A DNA stretch of 64,000 bases, from positions 67,176,929 through 67,240,928 of the forward strand of contig CM049312.1 of the NCBI GenBank assembly GCA_026874595.1, written 5' to 3'. A model generated the notes under the pieces. That model was not told the origin of the DNA and ran no database searches. It was given only the letters and a program-made list of their open reading frames with translations. Source of the DNA: Sipunculus nudus (Eukaryota > Annelida > Sipuncula > Golfingiida > Sipunculidae). Below are positions 29,101 to 44,100 of this stretch, piece by piece. The position numbers and the translations under genes were made by a program. Each line of letters starts with the position of its first letter. The stretch's first letter is position 1.

Positions 29101-32100
29101 TCTATTTCCCAGTACTAACAGCTCATGAAATCAATATTTCCTTTTGAATAAATGGTTGGTGCTGTGGACAAAGCAAGTGCCCTCTAGAAATGTGGCTGTG
29201 GGCTGAATCCATGAAGAGATACATTAATAAATAGTATATTTTTTTATGCTTTCCTATTAATGTTCCTAAAAATCTGTATCTATCAGTCAGTCCTGGATTT
29301 TCTGTAACCATATGTAAACTAGCTCAACTGAAAATTTAAAAAAAAAGAAGAAATTTAGCAAGGCCTAATAGGAAGTGTACTGGATGAGGAGTCTGGCAAT
29401 AAAAATGCACCTAAAAGGCTAAAAAGAACGATGCTGACTAAAAAATTTGAAAAATAATACACACTGAATTTAAAAACTACCGACATTTTAATCTACTGGT
29501 TGAATGATATATACTATATACAAAGTGAACCAGGAAAACATATCTGTAAGTACAGTCCTGGAGAAACCAGTTGCTTAATATACATGTATAAAACATGAAA
29601 TGTGGTGAAGTGTGTGCACTGGGGTAAGAAGAGTATCTATAGTTTAGAGTAGTAGCTTTGTCATCTCTCTTTCATCATGATGCTGTTTGTGCGAGTCCTC
29701 ACTGGTGGTACATGCTAAGTCAAGACTCTTAAGGGTGCCTATCTGTGGCTCATCACAGAAACCAGGTACAAAGCCGACCTAGGCTGAACTGTAAGGGATC
29801 TCCGAGCAGGTTGAGCTGACTGGCATGTGGACACACCCAGCACTCATTAGTCAAATCACTCCTTCCCCCCCCCCCAATCCCACACACACACATTCCTTTC
29901 AACCCCCTCCCCCCCCCCCCCCCACCCTTCCCCCCTGCCAACTCTCCCCCCCCCCCCCCCAACCCGTGATTGCCCTATAGGGAATTCCTTTTTAAGCCAA
30001 GGCTAGCGTTGAGATAATGGCAACAGATACCTCCAGTGCTGAAGACAGAGATGCAAGGCCACATCCTGTACTCTAACAAACCCTGGTGCCATACATTTCA
30101 AGTATATGACACTTGGGCTTGTATATACATGAAATATGCACAAATATTGAAGTGCCAATCTAATTTCTCCCTGAGTTTGCAAAAGAATGGGAAATCATGA
30201 AAATGCATCTTGTATTGTTCACTAATATCAACATCAGACAAAATGTTAAAGCTGTATTATATTTATTTTTTCGGGTCAGTTCCTCAAACAAACAAGAGAA
30301 AATGGGTGTGTATTGAATAAGCAGTCTGAGGCCTTTGATGACATTGTTAACATTTTCATTACATAAATTTTACTCAGCTTCAGATCAAATCCAGCACAGA
30401 ACGTACTTGCATACAGTAGCCCCATCTATGAGCAATTTTATGAACTAATGACACTAGGATGGTGGATTAATGCATGCTGAATGCACGAGGCATTTCTCTT
30501 TTTTTCCCAAAGATGGTTAAAGGGAAGATTTATTTCTAATATAATGATATTTCTAATACAATAATCTGTATATATTTTAATCAAAGTTATATTAATGCAT
30601 TTTCTTATTCAATCTGTAAACCACAAAGACACTGACAAATGGATGTGTATTAATATGAAGTCATTCCATAAAATGATATTTTTAGGAGGCTTGTTCAATG
30701 ACTCAGTCCATGACAAAATAAGTTGAATTTTACTTTTAATACCAGAAAATCATTACAACTTTTTAAAAGACTCTGACCAAATGAACTGACATGTGTACAA
30801 CTCTTTTATGCAATACAGCTTGTTTTGAAATTGTGTGTATATCTGATATTAAATATTCAAAATATTCCACGTTATATTAAATATTAACTGAGGAATCAAT
30901 CTTGATCAGTTATAAATTTGTCAATATTAGGTAGTACAAGAAACCCTCACCAGATGCCACCAGCAGCTGTTCCTTACCTGTTATCTCTTTGTTCTGATCC
31001 AATATAAAATGCACCTTAATGCCCTTTGTATATCATTTTGAATGATTCACCTCAGAAAAATAAAAAAAAAAATGTTGATATAACTTTTGTACCTATAAAT
31101 ATTTATAAATGTGAGATTCTGTGCATAAGTTATCTTTGCCATAGCTGATGTTGCCATGGTTACAGCATGCCTTTCGTGTGTGTTAATCAGTCCTTGTGTT
31201 AATCAGTCCTCTAGTATTAGCTACTGGTGCCTTGCCTTACTATCCTGACTGATTGGCTGCACATGTAATCTCATGGATGCCACTTACATCAGCCAAGACA
31301 CGCTAAACAAAACCGACCAGGCATTAGCATACATGTGTATATGATCGGGTTAACATTGAAATGGAAGCAATTCCTCAATTCCTTAAAATGCCTTTTTTCT
31401 ATATCTGATGTCCAACTAAAGATAATTCCTTAAAACAAAAACAGGATAGAAAACACAGATCACACCAGACACAGGCTCTTTATGTTGTTTATATCCACTT
31501 GTTTATAATATTGGGGGGGGGGGTGGATAATCTAAACACATATAGCAGGGATATTTGGAGGCCAATAAGATAAATCAGAGTTGTGCAAAAGGAGTTTTGT
31601 AACTATAGTTACCTTTCAAATTCACCTCATATGCAAATCACCACCTTAATATATATATACATGTTTCTTTTTTTGTCAACATCAGCACATGTACCCTGCT
31701 TACAAACAGCTCATAGATAAAAAAAAAAGCTCAAACATATACCAATGCTCCATAAATCCAGGTAAACAGCTATGATTTAAAATGAAACCTCATTTGTATA
31801 TCCTGTTGGTTATCCATGTCTTAACTGTCTAAAAGTCAAAAGGTAAAAATATTAATATCACATATAAAAACATATCATTTATGTTACCCCAAAATATTAA
31901 AATTATAAGAGTGATACTATTAAAAATATCAGACATCTTTTGCATTATCTATCAGCAAAGAACAAGAATTTAACCTGTGTTAATGTATCCCTGGATCTTT
32001 GTTGTTTGTGTTACACCTACTTTCTCTCACATACAAATATTACATAATTCCTGTAATGTATATGAAATCATTGATATTCCAAACTCACCTCTGACGAATT

Positions 32101-35100
32101 AATACAAAACTGTAATGAAACATCTTGAGAAACAATACACCCTTCCTACATGCATGCCCAGTCTCATCAGACAGCCCAGGTATCTGCTTGTCATCTTCCT
32201 TAGCATAAAGAAATTCCTTCTCACCACACCCACCCCCGCTGATATGTATATATGAACAGAACGTGAGAACATCCTTCAGGTTAATTAGTGGAATCCTTCC
32301 ACAACACGAGAACAGACCATTGTTTCCTGTGTGGCCACAAGACGACTAAAGCACAGACGTGTGTGATTTCCATGATGCAATTGCCTTACAGATTGCAAAT
32401 AAGGACAATTATACACCTTAGGTGTGGTTTATATTATAGGCAAAACAAAAAATAAACTGTTTTTCCAGAATCACCGCTCCTATATTTTGCAGACTTGTTT
32501 TGCGAATGACCACAAAGTCTTCAGTAATGTTGCTGTTTGTGCTCGACCTATAATCCCTTCGAAAATTCATTGAGGAATTTTAAAAAATGGACATTATTGT
32601 TTTGCTTATATACATTTTTTCAATAACTTAGCCATATTTTTGTATTCTTTTGTAAACTAAATTTTTGTCTTCACAGGTGATTTTTTTAAAGCCAACTTGT
32701 CCCATAAACTTTTAATCCATATACCGGTAGTTTTTGGAAAAATTATTTTTTTGTTGTTGTGCAAATGACTAGATGTTACAACTCAACAGTGCCTGAGAAC
32801 CCTTTTTTTGCCTAATAACTGATCACTTGTCATTTTTTCTTTCAATCATCGAACATGATTTAACCACTGACAAGTTATTATACCTTTTCTTTATCTATAG
32901 CTAAGATGGTCATTATCCTGCTTAGTTGTTCATACAGTAATACAACAAGGGACCAATGGGTCAGGGTGCTCAGCTGAATGTGACAGATATAATTGTATCA
33001 CCATTATTGTATGAAGGCCTTGTATAAAGATTTCATTTTGACACTAAATTGACAGATGTAATTTTTTGTATTAATTATGAAGTTGAGCAGAATAGTAATA
33101 CAGAAGTATCGGGGGGGGGGGGGGGGGGGGTGGAGGTCAGGTTTGTCACATGATTCTACATTTTGACAGCAGTGTTGCATCACTTATAAGTTTACCCAGG
33201 CAAGTTTGTAGGGACCAGACATGGCTGGTCTGGAGGTTAAAAATGTAAATACATTAGACCCTCTGAAAAATAATAACTAAAATTATTTTTAGGCTTTTGC
33301 TTTCAAATTTCAGAATTTAACAGATTAAATCTATATATATACCAAATATGAAAAGTAAATCAAATATTCTAACAAGAATGAAACATGCCATGGTCAAACT
33401 TGGGCAAAATTTAAGGTACCAATTTTATATTTTTGCCAATATTTAAAAGAATTAACAGATTTTGATCTAATTTTTGGTATACAATTAAATTTTGATTAAT
33501 TAAAGTTGTATTACTGAAAAAAAGTCCCTAGCTTTAACACTTTTTCTCTTGAGTGACCAAATATATTTCCTGATTTTTTACAAATTCCATTATGTTTGGG
33601 CCCATAACTTTTTTAAATTAAATAATACTGACTTAATTTCTGGCATGTACATAGGATCTATACAGAAGAATAGTTATGGTAAATATGAAGAAAACCAGAT
33701 GAGAAGTTTGGAGATTAGGCAGTCCTGAATTGTGAAAATAGATTTCTAATAAAAAATTGAGTTTTTTCCTTAATATATCAAAGTCCTATGGACCCAATTT
33801 TTGGCATGGTAGGAGATTTTGGGGACATCTAACTGTATGCTGAATTTCAGATTCGCAGGTCCAATGATGTCGAAATGTGCCAGTCTTACGGATGGACATC
33901 CGGACCGACCGATGGATATCTGGAAGGACAATGGACCATGACTATAGCTCAGATGACTTATAGTCAGCTGAGCTAAAAAAAATATTCAATTAATACCAGT
34001 ATTTCGTCAAAAAAAGTATTTAGGTATATATGTGTTATAATGTTCATATTACCATACAGTCATAATTTTAACTATCACAATTAATAGATTAATGCCAGTT
34101 ATGTTAATAAAAATATTTATTTAACATAATTTAGGAATTCCTAGGCTTAATTGTTAATGGTCAAACAGCAACTCAAAATGTTTACAGTTACAAATTACAT
34201 ATAATACATACAAGACCTAGCAGGAAAAATATTATATTGAAAAAATATATCTGTTCTAAAACTTGAAATTTACTGCACCGTCATTTTATATATTACATAT
34301 ATGTTCAAAGTAATAAATGAGTAAATCATAGTAATAATAATCATTATAATAATATGTAAAAAAAGTAAATTTATCAGTACTGATATTCATGTTTATAAAT
34401 CTTTATATATCACAGTTTAAACAAATGAAACCTTACTGCCACTTGCAAGCCTCACCTCTTTTCCTAAAGAACATAGGAAAAAAATCCTATGCAATAAAAC
34501 AATACTGATTTTAATATGCATTTAATGCAGCGATGTGGGTTAATCTGCTGCAAAATCTGCCATGAAACCAAGCGATTACCATGTGTTAATTTTAATTTTT
34601 GTATCAATTTCCAATCATGTGTGATGTCATTCCTCTGATGTGTAATGTCAAGAAGTCAAGCATAATAACCGTTACCTGGAAACTGCCCAGACAAGCGATT
34701 TGCCCACAGCCCCATATTTTTTAAAGAAAATCAATATGACTTCAAAGTTATTATGTCTTACATTTTGCGCAGTTCCAGTGTTTTAGTGATTCCTGGAGAG
34801 TAAATAAAGAAATATAGTTCTTCACTCTAACTACATACAACTGACAAAGTGAGAACTTAGCCAGATGGTGAATGGGTTTGACCAAAAAGGGGAAAGCCCT
34901 TGTCCCAAACATGACCAATCATTAAGAACTAGAGAGCAGTCAGAGACCGCATTGTACCTCCACAAGGATCTTGTTCAAACTTTAATGTGTGCAGGAAATA
35001 CATGAATGCATGCAAATTAAGGGAAATGTGTGTAAAAGTTCCCCAACTCAATGTTTGATTGCTTCACAGTTTAGCTCTCTGATGGTCTCTAATACCAGAG

Positions 35101-38100
35101 AAAGACTCTTCCTCTTAGGATAAATAAATTGCCCAATGTGATAAATAAATCTCAAATGGTACAGACTCCTTATAAAACATTGCCATGATCCTGATTACCT
35201 CCAAATTTGAATGGAATGTACTTTATCCTAATTTCCATGAAATTCCATCAGAATCTGTTCATGACTTTGGGTAAATCTTGCTAACAGACAAACCAACAAA
35301 GTAATGAACCAAAATAAAACTTAATACCTCTTGGTGGATGTATACAGAAGAAGCCTTGAAAACAGGTCACCTTGTTATCTTGGCCCAGCAGTGTGATTTC
35401 TTAAGGTACACCAATTTACAGCTGTTAAGTGGCCTTTAAATTGCAAAATGGGGCATAATAACACCAGCCCACTATTTAAATGATCCATGCACATTTGACA
35501 GACCATGATTACTCATGAAATTAGGATATCAGCTAAGGATTAGAAAGAAAGTCAATTACCCCAGTGAAATATTAGGTAATATTTGGATAAACAGATCTGC
35601 AAGTACTTTAGGCAGAAGGTGTGTTAATTTAACCCCATGTTTGTTTCTCTGTTTATAATTAATATTACCATTTTTTGTTCAATATTAAGGAGAGATATGA
35701 TTTAATTGTGCATGTTTGTAAGTTTGAAATTGTAATGAAATAGCAGTGAGAAGAGTTTCATCAATTTTGTGTCTGCTGGTTTTTTACTAATTTTTTAATA
35801 ATCACGAGATCAAAATTTGGTTTCTGACAGTTTCATTATACATCTGCCAATTAAGAATGCCCAGAAATGCTTTCATAAACATATTTTGCCCAGCTGTATA
35901 TGCAAATAAAAACCTTGACTAGTGCTCCTAATATCAAGATGGACAAGAGTCACCAGATAGATTAGGACCAATGCACCTAACAAATTATTTTTTTTTTCTG
36001 GATCCCATATCACTGCTTCACAGCCATTCTGAGGCAACTGCCAAATTAACAACACATGACTGTACAGATGAATGGGGACTAGTGCAATATAAATAGACAG
36101 GTTTCAAATATTTAGAAGGGATTCAGATTTCGATTTTTTGCGGACCCTTATTCTTAATTTTGTGCCGACTTAATTCTTATTATTTCTGATAGTACTAAAA
36201 TGCATGCATGAAATAACTGGAACAAAAAATGAATAAGGACATGAGACAATGGCATAAGTGGAGGAGTAGAAAGAAATTATGTACAATATTTTTAAACATA
36301 CTCTTTTTAAACAAGGGACCCATGGGTCACAGCACTCAGCTAAACTTGTAAAATTTTAGCAAATGCAAAATGTACTTATATCTTTTTTTTACATATTAGC
36401 CAAGCTAAGCTGCCTGGAGTATGCAGTGATTACATAACACAGGTGAGGGCTCCATTACCTACTACACACAAGTGTTAAGCATGGCTGGCCTTAGGTAAAC
36501 TAGAATATCAGCAGCGCTGACAAAAACCCTCAGCCAAAAGAACAGTGTTTATAGGTGGTAACAGTAACAAGTACAAAATATTTGTTCTCTCATGGATGTA
36601 TATCTGTATATGTCTCAGTTATAAATTTAAACTGGAGAGGTATGTACAGTGTTTCATAACAATCCATCATATGCTTTTAGAATATATTCTGCTCACAAGA
36701 CCAAAGTTGAAAATTCGATAAAAATTCATTAAAATCAGAAATTGTAGGTAGCCCCGAAACTTGTGCAGCAGGTACAGACCATCAGTCCCAATGAGCATAG
36801 TAAGTTTTGTGGAAATCCACCCAATGGTCTCTGAAAATTAAGCTTCTACTTGTTTTTCTATAATCAGCTCTAAAACGTAGAAAAATAGATCAAGGTCACC
36901 CATCTTCGAACTTGACCAAGATTTTGTCAATATACATCTTCATCAAAGATATAAAATTCCTACGAAGAATCCTTTTAGAGATATCCCGCTCACAAGACCA
37001 AAGTTGAAAAATCCGATAAAAATTCATTAAAAATTAGAAATTGTAGGTGGCACCACCAAACTTGTGCAGCAGGTACAGACCATCAGTCCAAATAACCATA
37101 GTAAGTTTTGTGAAAATCCACCCAATGGTTCCTGAGAAAAAAACTTCTAAGTTTTTTTCTATAATCAGCTCTAAAATGTAAAAAAATAGGTCAAGGTCAC
37201 CCATTTTTGAACTTGACCGGGTCTTGTCGATATACATCTTTAGCGAAGAAATAAAATTCCTACGAGGAATCCTTTTAGAGATATCACGCTCACAAGGTAA
37301 TTGTTAACAGACGCCGGACTGACAGACAGACGGACGGACGGACAGCTTGGGTGACGACAATAGCCCATCAGCCTAAGGGCTGAGGGCTAACAATACTTGA
37401 CACTGTGTCTAAAAACTTGAATAAAAGCTACTCTTTTCAATCAATTCCTTTGAAATTTCAGATTTAAAAAGAACAAATCCATAAGTATACATGCTGTGAA
37501 AATGAAATCAACAGTCCGTACAGGGAAAAAAGGTGCCGTGGCCAAATTTGGACAAAATTTAGGGAATTAATTTTTCAATATCCTACTGACTTGAAAAATT
37601 TGCTAAATTCAGATCTATTTTGGGTATAAAATTGAATCTTGATTAAATAAAGTTATATCCCTGTCTCTAGCTAAAATAGTCTCTAGCATCAGCAAATCTC
37701 ATGTTAAGTGATTATTAATGTTCCTGAGACAAACTCTTTTTTTTAAAGTCTTCTGAATGTCCTTTCATTCTCATTTGAGAACAGAATCGTTCTATTAGTA
37801 AATTTAATTTTTAAATCATTTCAAATTGCCCTACCTTCAAGGATTAAGAAAATTTAATTGCCATATATGGTACAGATTTTAGAATATGAAATATGAAATA
37901 TTAAAAAGTACTTACTTTCTTCTTGCATATGCAGTTCTTCTCTGTTCACTGGATTGTCCCGTGAGTGGTCGGTACACTTGACTTTTGTAAAATCCCATCT
38001 TTTGTGACATGTTTTCAAATTTACTCATATGTGGCATATTAATGCCAATAACTAGTAGAAGAAAAAATTATCCATCTCTGGAACTACGCTGACCAGTCAT

Positions 38101-41100
38101 AGATGGTGCCCCCGTTATATGTACACATTAGGCAGGGTATTCTAACACTGATGTAGCAATTTAAGACCTTTGAGCTGACGAAGATTTCAACTGATCCAAA
38201 TCCTTGGGAAAGGCACCAATCTCCAAGGAAATTAAATCAGAATATGTACCGATTATCTTCAGCCCACATGAGAAATATTAATACATTCAGTATTCAAACA
38301 TAGTTCTTTGGTGACTGTTTTATATATGATACTAAAATAGTTCCTCTGCCATTAGATTTCAAAGAATCCTACAATCCAAACAAACCAACCCACTGTCCTT
38401 GCGTCTCAAATGTCATCGTTACAAGGCATAATGTATTCCCTATATGACGCTGTTAAGGTTTTTTTCTTTGAGTCTGAAAATGATCTTCTTCCAATAACAA
38501 TGCATGTGTGATTCCTCAAGCGGAAGTTCTGCTGTGCTTAATGAGGTAGAAATAAAAACTCAAAATCCTCTCAAGCCTGATGGTTCAAAAGAAAACTGAC
38601 ACATCTCGCAGCTCATCAATACACTGTTGCAAATAGAGTACAATGTCTTTCAAACTGTCACTTTCAATCTAATAGAAATCCTAGGTTGTTATTCCACACC
38701 ACTGAAAGCAAACTTAAACAGCTCTTACAGTCCTTCAATAGCAAGTCTTGATGGTGCAAAAAATTTAATTAATATTTTTTGGTTACTTTATAAATCTTGA
38801 AATATTAGGTCCATGATGATACAATTTAATGATATCATTCATTAAATTAATGTGTAGAAATTATGTGTAGAAATTAATACAGTTCTTCTCTGAAGTCTAT
38901 TTATATAAATTCTAATATAGATTTTCATCTAAGCATGATTATTATCCATACAGCTGGACAAGCTTGTGATTTAACTAAGAAGGGCATACCACTTCTTTTG
39001 AAATCATCATTACATACACTGCTGGTTTCCATGGCAACAAAAACTTGCAGACTGGCAAGAGAAGCACAAAAGCTGTCACTAATTATGTAAATAGGAGTGA
39101 ATCCTCAGTTATAAAACCAACTGGCACGGATAGGACTCATTGTGTCCAATTAATGTGAACAATATAACATGGAGAAATTTTTTTTTTCTTGCATGACATT
39201 TCATGAGAAAAGCAATTTCATGAGAAAAACCCTTTCTCCAACTGATATAAGTGTAATATCTCTTATAAAGAAAGATTTCTTATTTACGTTTACTTATTTT
39301 CATAATGAAATGAAGTTACTTTTAATAAATAAAACGTATGGAAAATTTATAATGATGGATATCTTTAATGGAAAATTACATACATTCCATGGTAAGGCTA
39401 GTTTTGTATAAATTTAAGTTAACTGTTGTTTCATGGAACATTATACATATTTCCATGGTATGGCATATTTCCATGGTATGGCAAGTTTGGTATAACATGC
39501 AAGTTTTGTATAAATTAAAGTTACTCTTAAAATTCAGAATAACACAATCACTTCATAAATGGAGATGAAATATCCTGTAGTCTCAGCTGATAAAGTAGCT
39601 TCATTCCCAGAGAGGCTGGCCAAAATTAACACAGACAATTGCTTAAGCTTTGATCATTGTTTCCTGCAAATGCATGTGGCAGAAAATGGCATCTCTGAAA
39701 AAAGATTGAGGTCTTTAGCTGATGACTATTGCATCTCTAAGCCTGAATTTTGAAAAGATATTTCTGACTTTCAGCTTTATGAAATACCCTAAGAAGTGGT
39801 CTTGCAATAATAATCAAAATCAAATTTATTATTTTGCTTAAAACCACTCTGCCAAATGTTCTTGTTGGTTCTCATTTTCAGGTTATGATTATTAGTTACT
39901 ATTTGTTTTCACATGTTTTTTTCAGATTCTATATCCATGATATTTCACTGATGCATATTCCAAATTCCCCAGTTCTTTTCTCCTGAACATTTTTCCAGAG
40001 CATATTTCCCAGATCTCAAGTTCTCATAATCTTCCTCAATGAAAATTTCCTTATCTTCCTCATTGATTTCCCTTTTCTCCTTCAAGTATATGGTAGAAAT
40101 ATTTCCCTTTTTTCCTTTTTTCCTCAGGTATTCTTCTCCCAGTTCTTCAGGTATACCATCACAATATTTTTATTCCTCTTTTTCTATCAAAGCATGTATA
40201 AGGTCCTGTAATTTCTGTATTCATAGGAGATCCTTTTATTTGTCCGAACTTCGGGTATACTTTCTGGATACCAAAGGCACTCTGCAGTACATTTTTGTTG
40301 TTCTATTCCCTCTTCAAGATGTTTAATTGACCCATGTCATCTCTTCTTTATCGTATACACCAACAGTAAGCAGATTCAGAGTCTGAAACAATAAGAGAGA
40401 TACCTTGAATAAAATAATGAAAGATATCTGTTCAAGTTTATAACATGACATTTTCCCCGGCTTGGCTTGTCTGGTAGCAAGACAAATGCCCACTCACTGA
40501 ATATTGCATAATCGCCCATTATGGGGTACCTTGGACAAGGTTATTGTTATTTTTTTAACTCCAGCTTTTGCTTATCAGTGCCATCTTGTGTTCATTTAGT
40601 GAAACACATAACGTTGAGTAAGGAATTAATACTGACTAATTTCTTTGTTAATTATTATACATTTGTGTGGATAGCTAAAAGGAATACATAAAGCTTCACT
40701 ACATTGCATTGAAATATGATTAAAGTTAACATTTAATCGAAAAGACAGATATCTTAAACTTCTTAATCGTTCAAAGTTTGAATACTAGATGGTGCTGATA
40801 AGCAAGTACGGGAGTTACCGTAAGTAACAATAATCTTGTTCAAAGGTACCCTATTAACAAAGAATCATAATCCCCTGGAATAATTAGCTTTGTCTGTAGT
40901 ATAAGCAGTGTGCTTAGTAAAACCATCCAATCCATGGTGATAGCATCCTATATATACTCCTAAAACATCGGATCATGGTCATTTCTGTCTAACTGCATGT
41001 GAAAACTTTCAGGTTTTTCATTAATTAATCCTTTAATTAATAATGAGAAACAGTTTTGCACTAATCGCAAAATAAATTTGGCAAAAATAACTGAAGAGGT

Positions 41101-44100
41101 CATCCAGAGAGTCCAGAAAGCTTCACTAGCAAGACAGTTTGGAACGCTTGTATATCGATCACCCTGTAACGTACAAGGGTAACAAGTACACTGACAGTTA
41201 ATTAGCTCTATATTTAATTGTCAAAGAACAGTAATCCAACACACACTGACAAGAAAACAAGAATTTCAATCATCATAACATGGTCATGATGGGTAACGTC
41301 TTTTCACCATATGATTAATAATACACATAAAAAATATTTACTAATACAGTTTACAAATTTTATACAGAGGGAAAAACAAACCATGTAAGATAACAAGGGA
41401 CCCATGGGTCACGGCGCTCAGCTGATCGTGATTGGACTATAAATGTTTCTCCACTGTGATACTATATCGAGTCGATAAAGCTTATGAATATCATGGATAT
41501 GTTGGGCTATTATAAAGAAATGTAATGTAATATGTGAGTAAATGATAAATGAAATTACCTGACTGATGGATTAATAGAGTCAAATATAGTGGTTTATTTT
41601 TTATTTATTTAGGAGGGGTTGAAAATTGTGATATATTTGAGCAAATATGAATGCAATGACAGCAGTAATAAGCAGTAGTAGAATGATAATAAGGCTATTT
41701 GTTGAAGGATCTAAAGTGTATGGTAGTCTGCAAGCTTTCAATTTGACAGATATGATGTTATGATTAACTATGCTGATGAAGTGATTTATGAATTTGTGAC
41801 TGTATGACACAATATCTCTTAAGTCTTGACAAGGTACATTATTGTGATGCCCACTATGTCTACATATTACACAATATTGACATAATTTCTGGCATGTACA
41901 TAGGTACCTATGGACAATTAGTTATACAAAATATTAAAGTATGAATATATCTGATTCATCTTGTTCTTGCTTACTGAGGCTGACTTTGGGATGGGGTTCG
42001 GAGAAGGGAAAAGTGAGGGCAGCACGAAGGTGGATGTAGAAATATTCTATTGTAATGTTTTTCATTTATATAAGAATATGAAAAGCTAAGAGGAAAGGGG
42101 CCCTCCTACTTGGTTATAGTAAAGTTCTAAATATATGATTGCAAACTAATACTCTGACAAGACTGTCATGAAGAAAAACAGTAAAATTTTGAGATACTGT
42201 GATGCATATGAAAATTTACAGATGGACAGGGAAGTGGACAGAATGGACTAATACCTTTATTTCACTTTCAAGGGAATAATGCATTTATGTTTATATATAA
42301 TCCTATTTTTTTTAAGCATATCCACTTTTTCCATTAAGAAGTTTATATCTGAATCATTTTTTTATTTACAGGTTTTATAAATTTTTAATAAAAAAAACCT
42401 GAAAATATAAGTTAAAATATTAGAATTGTTGCAAAAGTTGCAATCATTATATATACAGAGTAAAAAACTGAAACTATAAGCTAAAATATTAGAATTGTTG
42501 CAAAAGTTGCAATCATCATATATCCAGAGTGTAGCTCATATTAGGTCATATTATGCATACACATATATTTTATTATTTTTAAATCATAAATGTTTAAACT
42601 GAATTCAAAAGAAAATAATGCCACAACATGGCATCTACAAGAATATTCCTTGAATCACTATTAAAAAGTTTTGCACATTGGAGTTTTCAGTACATGCTTA
42701 ATTTTATTCACCATAATAAAATAAAAGTAAATTTGATAAAATAAAACATCTTTTCAAATAAAGTATACACACTGTTGATTGAATGAGGGACAAACAATAT
42801 CATTGTGCTAATTACTATCCCAGTTTTAATTTATTACTGGAATTAATAGTCAATTTCACACCTGGTGAGGTTTTTACTCTTCTGAAGTAAGGAATTACTT
42901 ATCTGATGAACATCCACACTTTCATAGCAATACACCACTTTGTGGACACAATTAAATGCCCACTTTAATCATTGTAACCCTGGTGGTACAATACAAAATC
43001 TAAAATGTAGCATAGCCTAGGATAAGAATTAATCAAATACAGAAAATAATAACATTCATCTAGTTTTTGCACCATTTGGGGGGGGGGGGGGGGGTTAGTG
43101 CAGGGCAGAGGGGAAGCCTGCTGGTAGTGGCCAGGGTGACCCAAGGCAAGCTGCCTGGGGTGGGTTACATGATGCAAGTGAAGGCTGTACTACTAGGTGG
43201 GCTAGATGTAAACAACACTTGACATGGTGTATGAAAACATGAATAAAAGCTATTCTTTCCAATCAATTTCTTTGAAATTTCAGAATTTAAAAGATTAAAT
43301 CCTTATGTATATATGCTGTGAAAATTAAATCAACAGTGCCAAAGTTGGACAAAATTTAAGGTATTGATTTTTTATTTATGCTAATAACTTGAAAAATTTG
43401 CAAAATTCAGATCTAATTTTGGGTAAACAATTGAATCTTGATTAAATAAAGTTATATTCCTGAAAAAAAGTCTCTAGGTTCAGCAATTCTCATGTTAGGT
43501 GAGTAAATATATTTCCTGATTTAAAAAAGATTGCATTATTTTTTGGCCCATAACTTCAAAATAATACCCAATACTGACCTAATTTTTGGTATGTTCATAG
43601 AAAATGTATGAAAGAATGTGAATACTAAATACGATCAAAAACAGATCAGTGATTTTGATATTAGGCAGCCTTGAGGTGTAACAATGGCTTTTTTATGGAA
43701 AACGGAGTTTTTTTCCTTAATATCTCGAAGGATCGAAGTCCTAATGACCCAATTTTCGGTATGGTAGGAGATTTTGGGGACATCTAAAATTATGCCAACA
43801 GCCTGGGGAGCATAGAGATGTGCACTGAATGACCTACAGTCATCAAAGAGGACTGCTTGACAATGTAAGGGAATACAACAAGAGCCTCCAAAAAAATTCA
43901 ATTACTAGCCTAATTTTGCAGCTTTTATTTTCAAATTTCAGATTTAAACAGATTAAATCCTTATGTATACATGCTGTGAAAATTAAATCGTCAGTATTTA
44001 CAGGAAAAAAACGTGCCGTGGCCAAAGTTGGGCAAAATTTAAGGTACCAATATTATATTTTTGCCAATTTTTAAAAACAAGGGACCTATGGGTCACGACG

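Larger units (their letters stand above)
22524..32944. other. Intron 2 (first part), overview
   Basis: Apart from the elements listed separately, this stretch is AT-rich with scattered short simple repeats. I found no additional exon with proper splice sites; none is needed, since exons 2 and 3 join in phase. Confidence 0.55.
38052..43195. other. Intron 1 (first part), overview
   Basis: AT-rich. Contains an ACAAGGGACCCATGGGTCAC start at 41393 with no matching hairpin end seen, the 69-bp duplication at 42398, and a poly-G run at 43078. No extra exon recognised. Confidence 0.5.
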
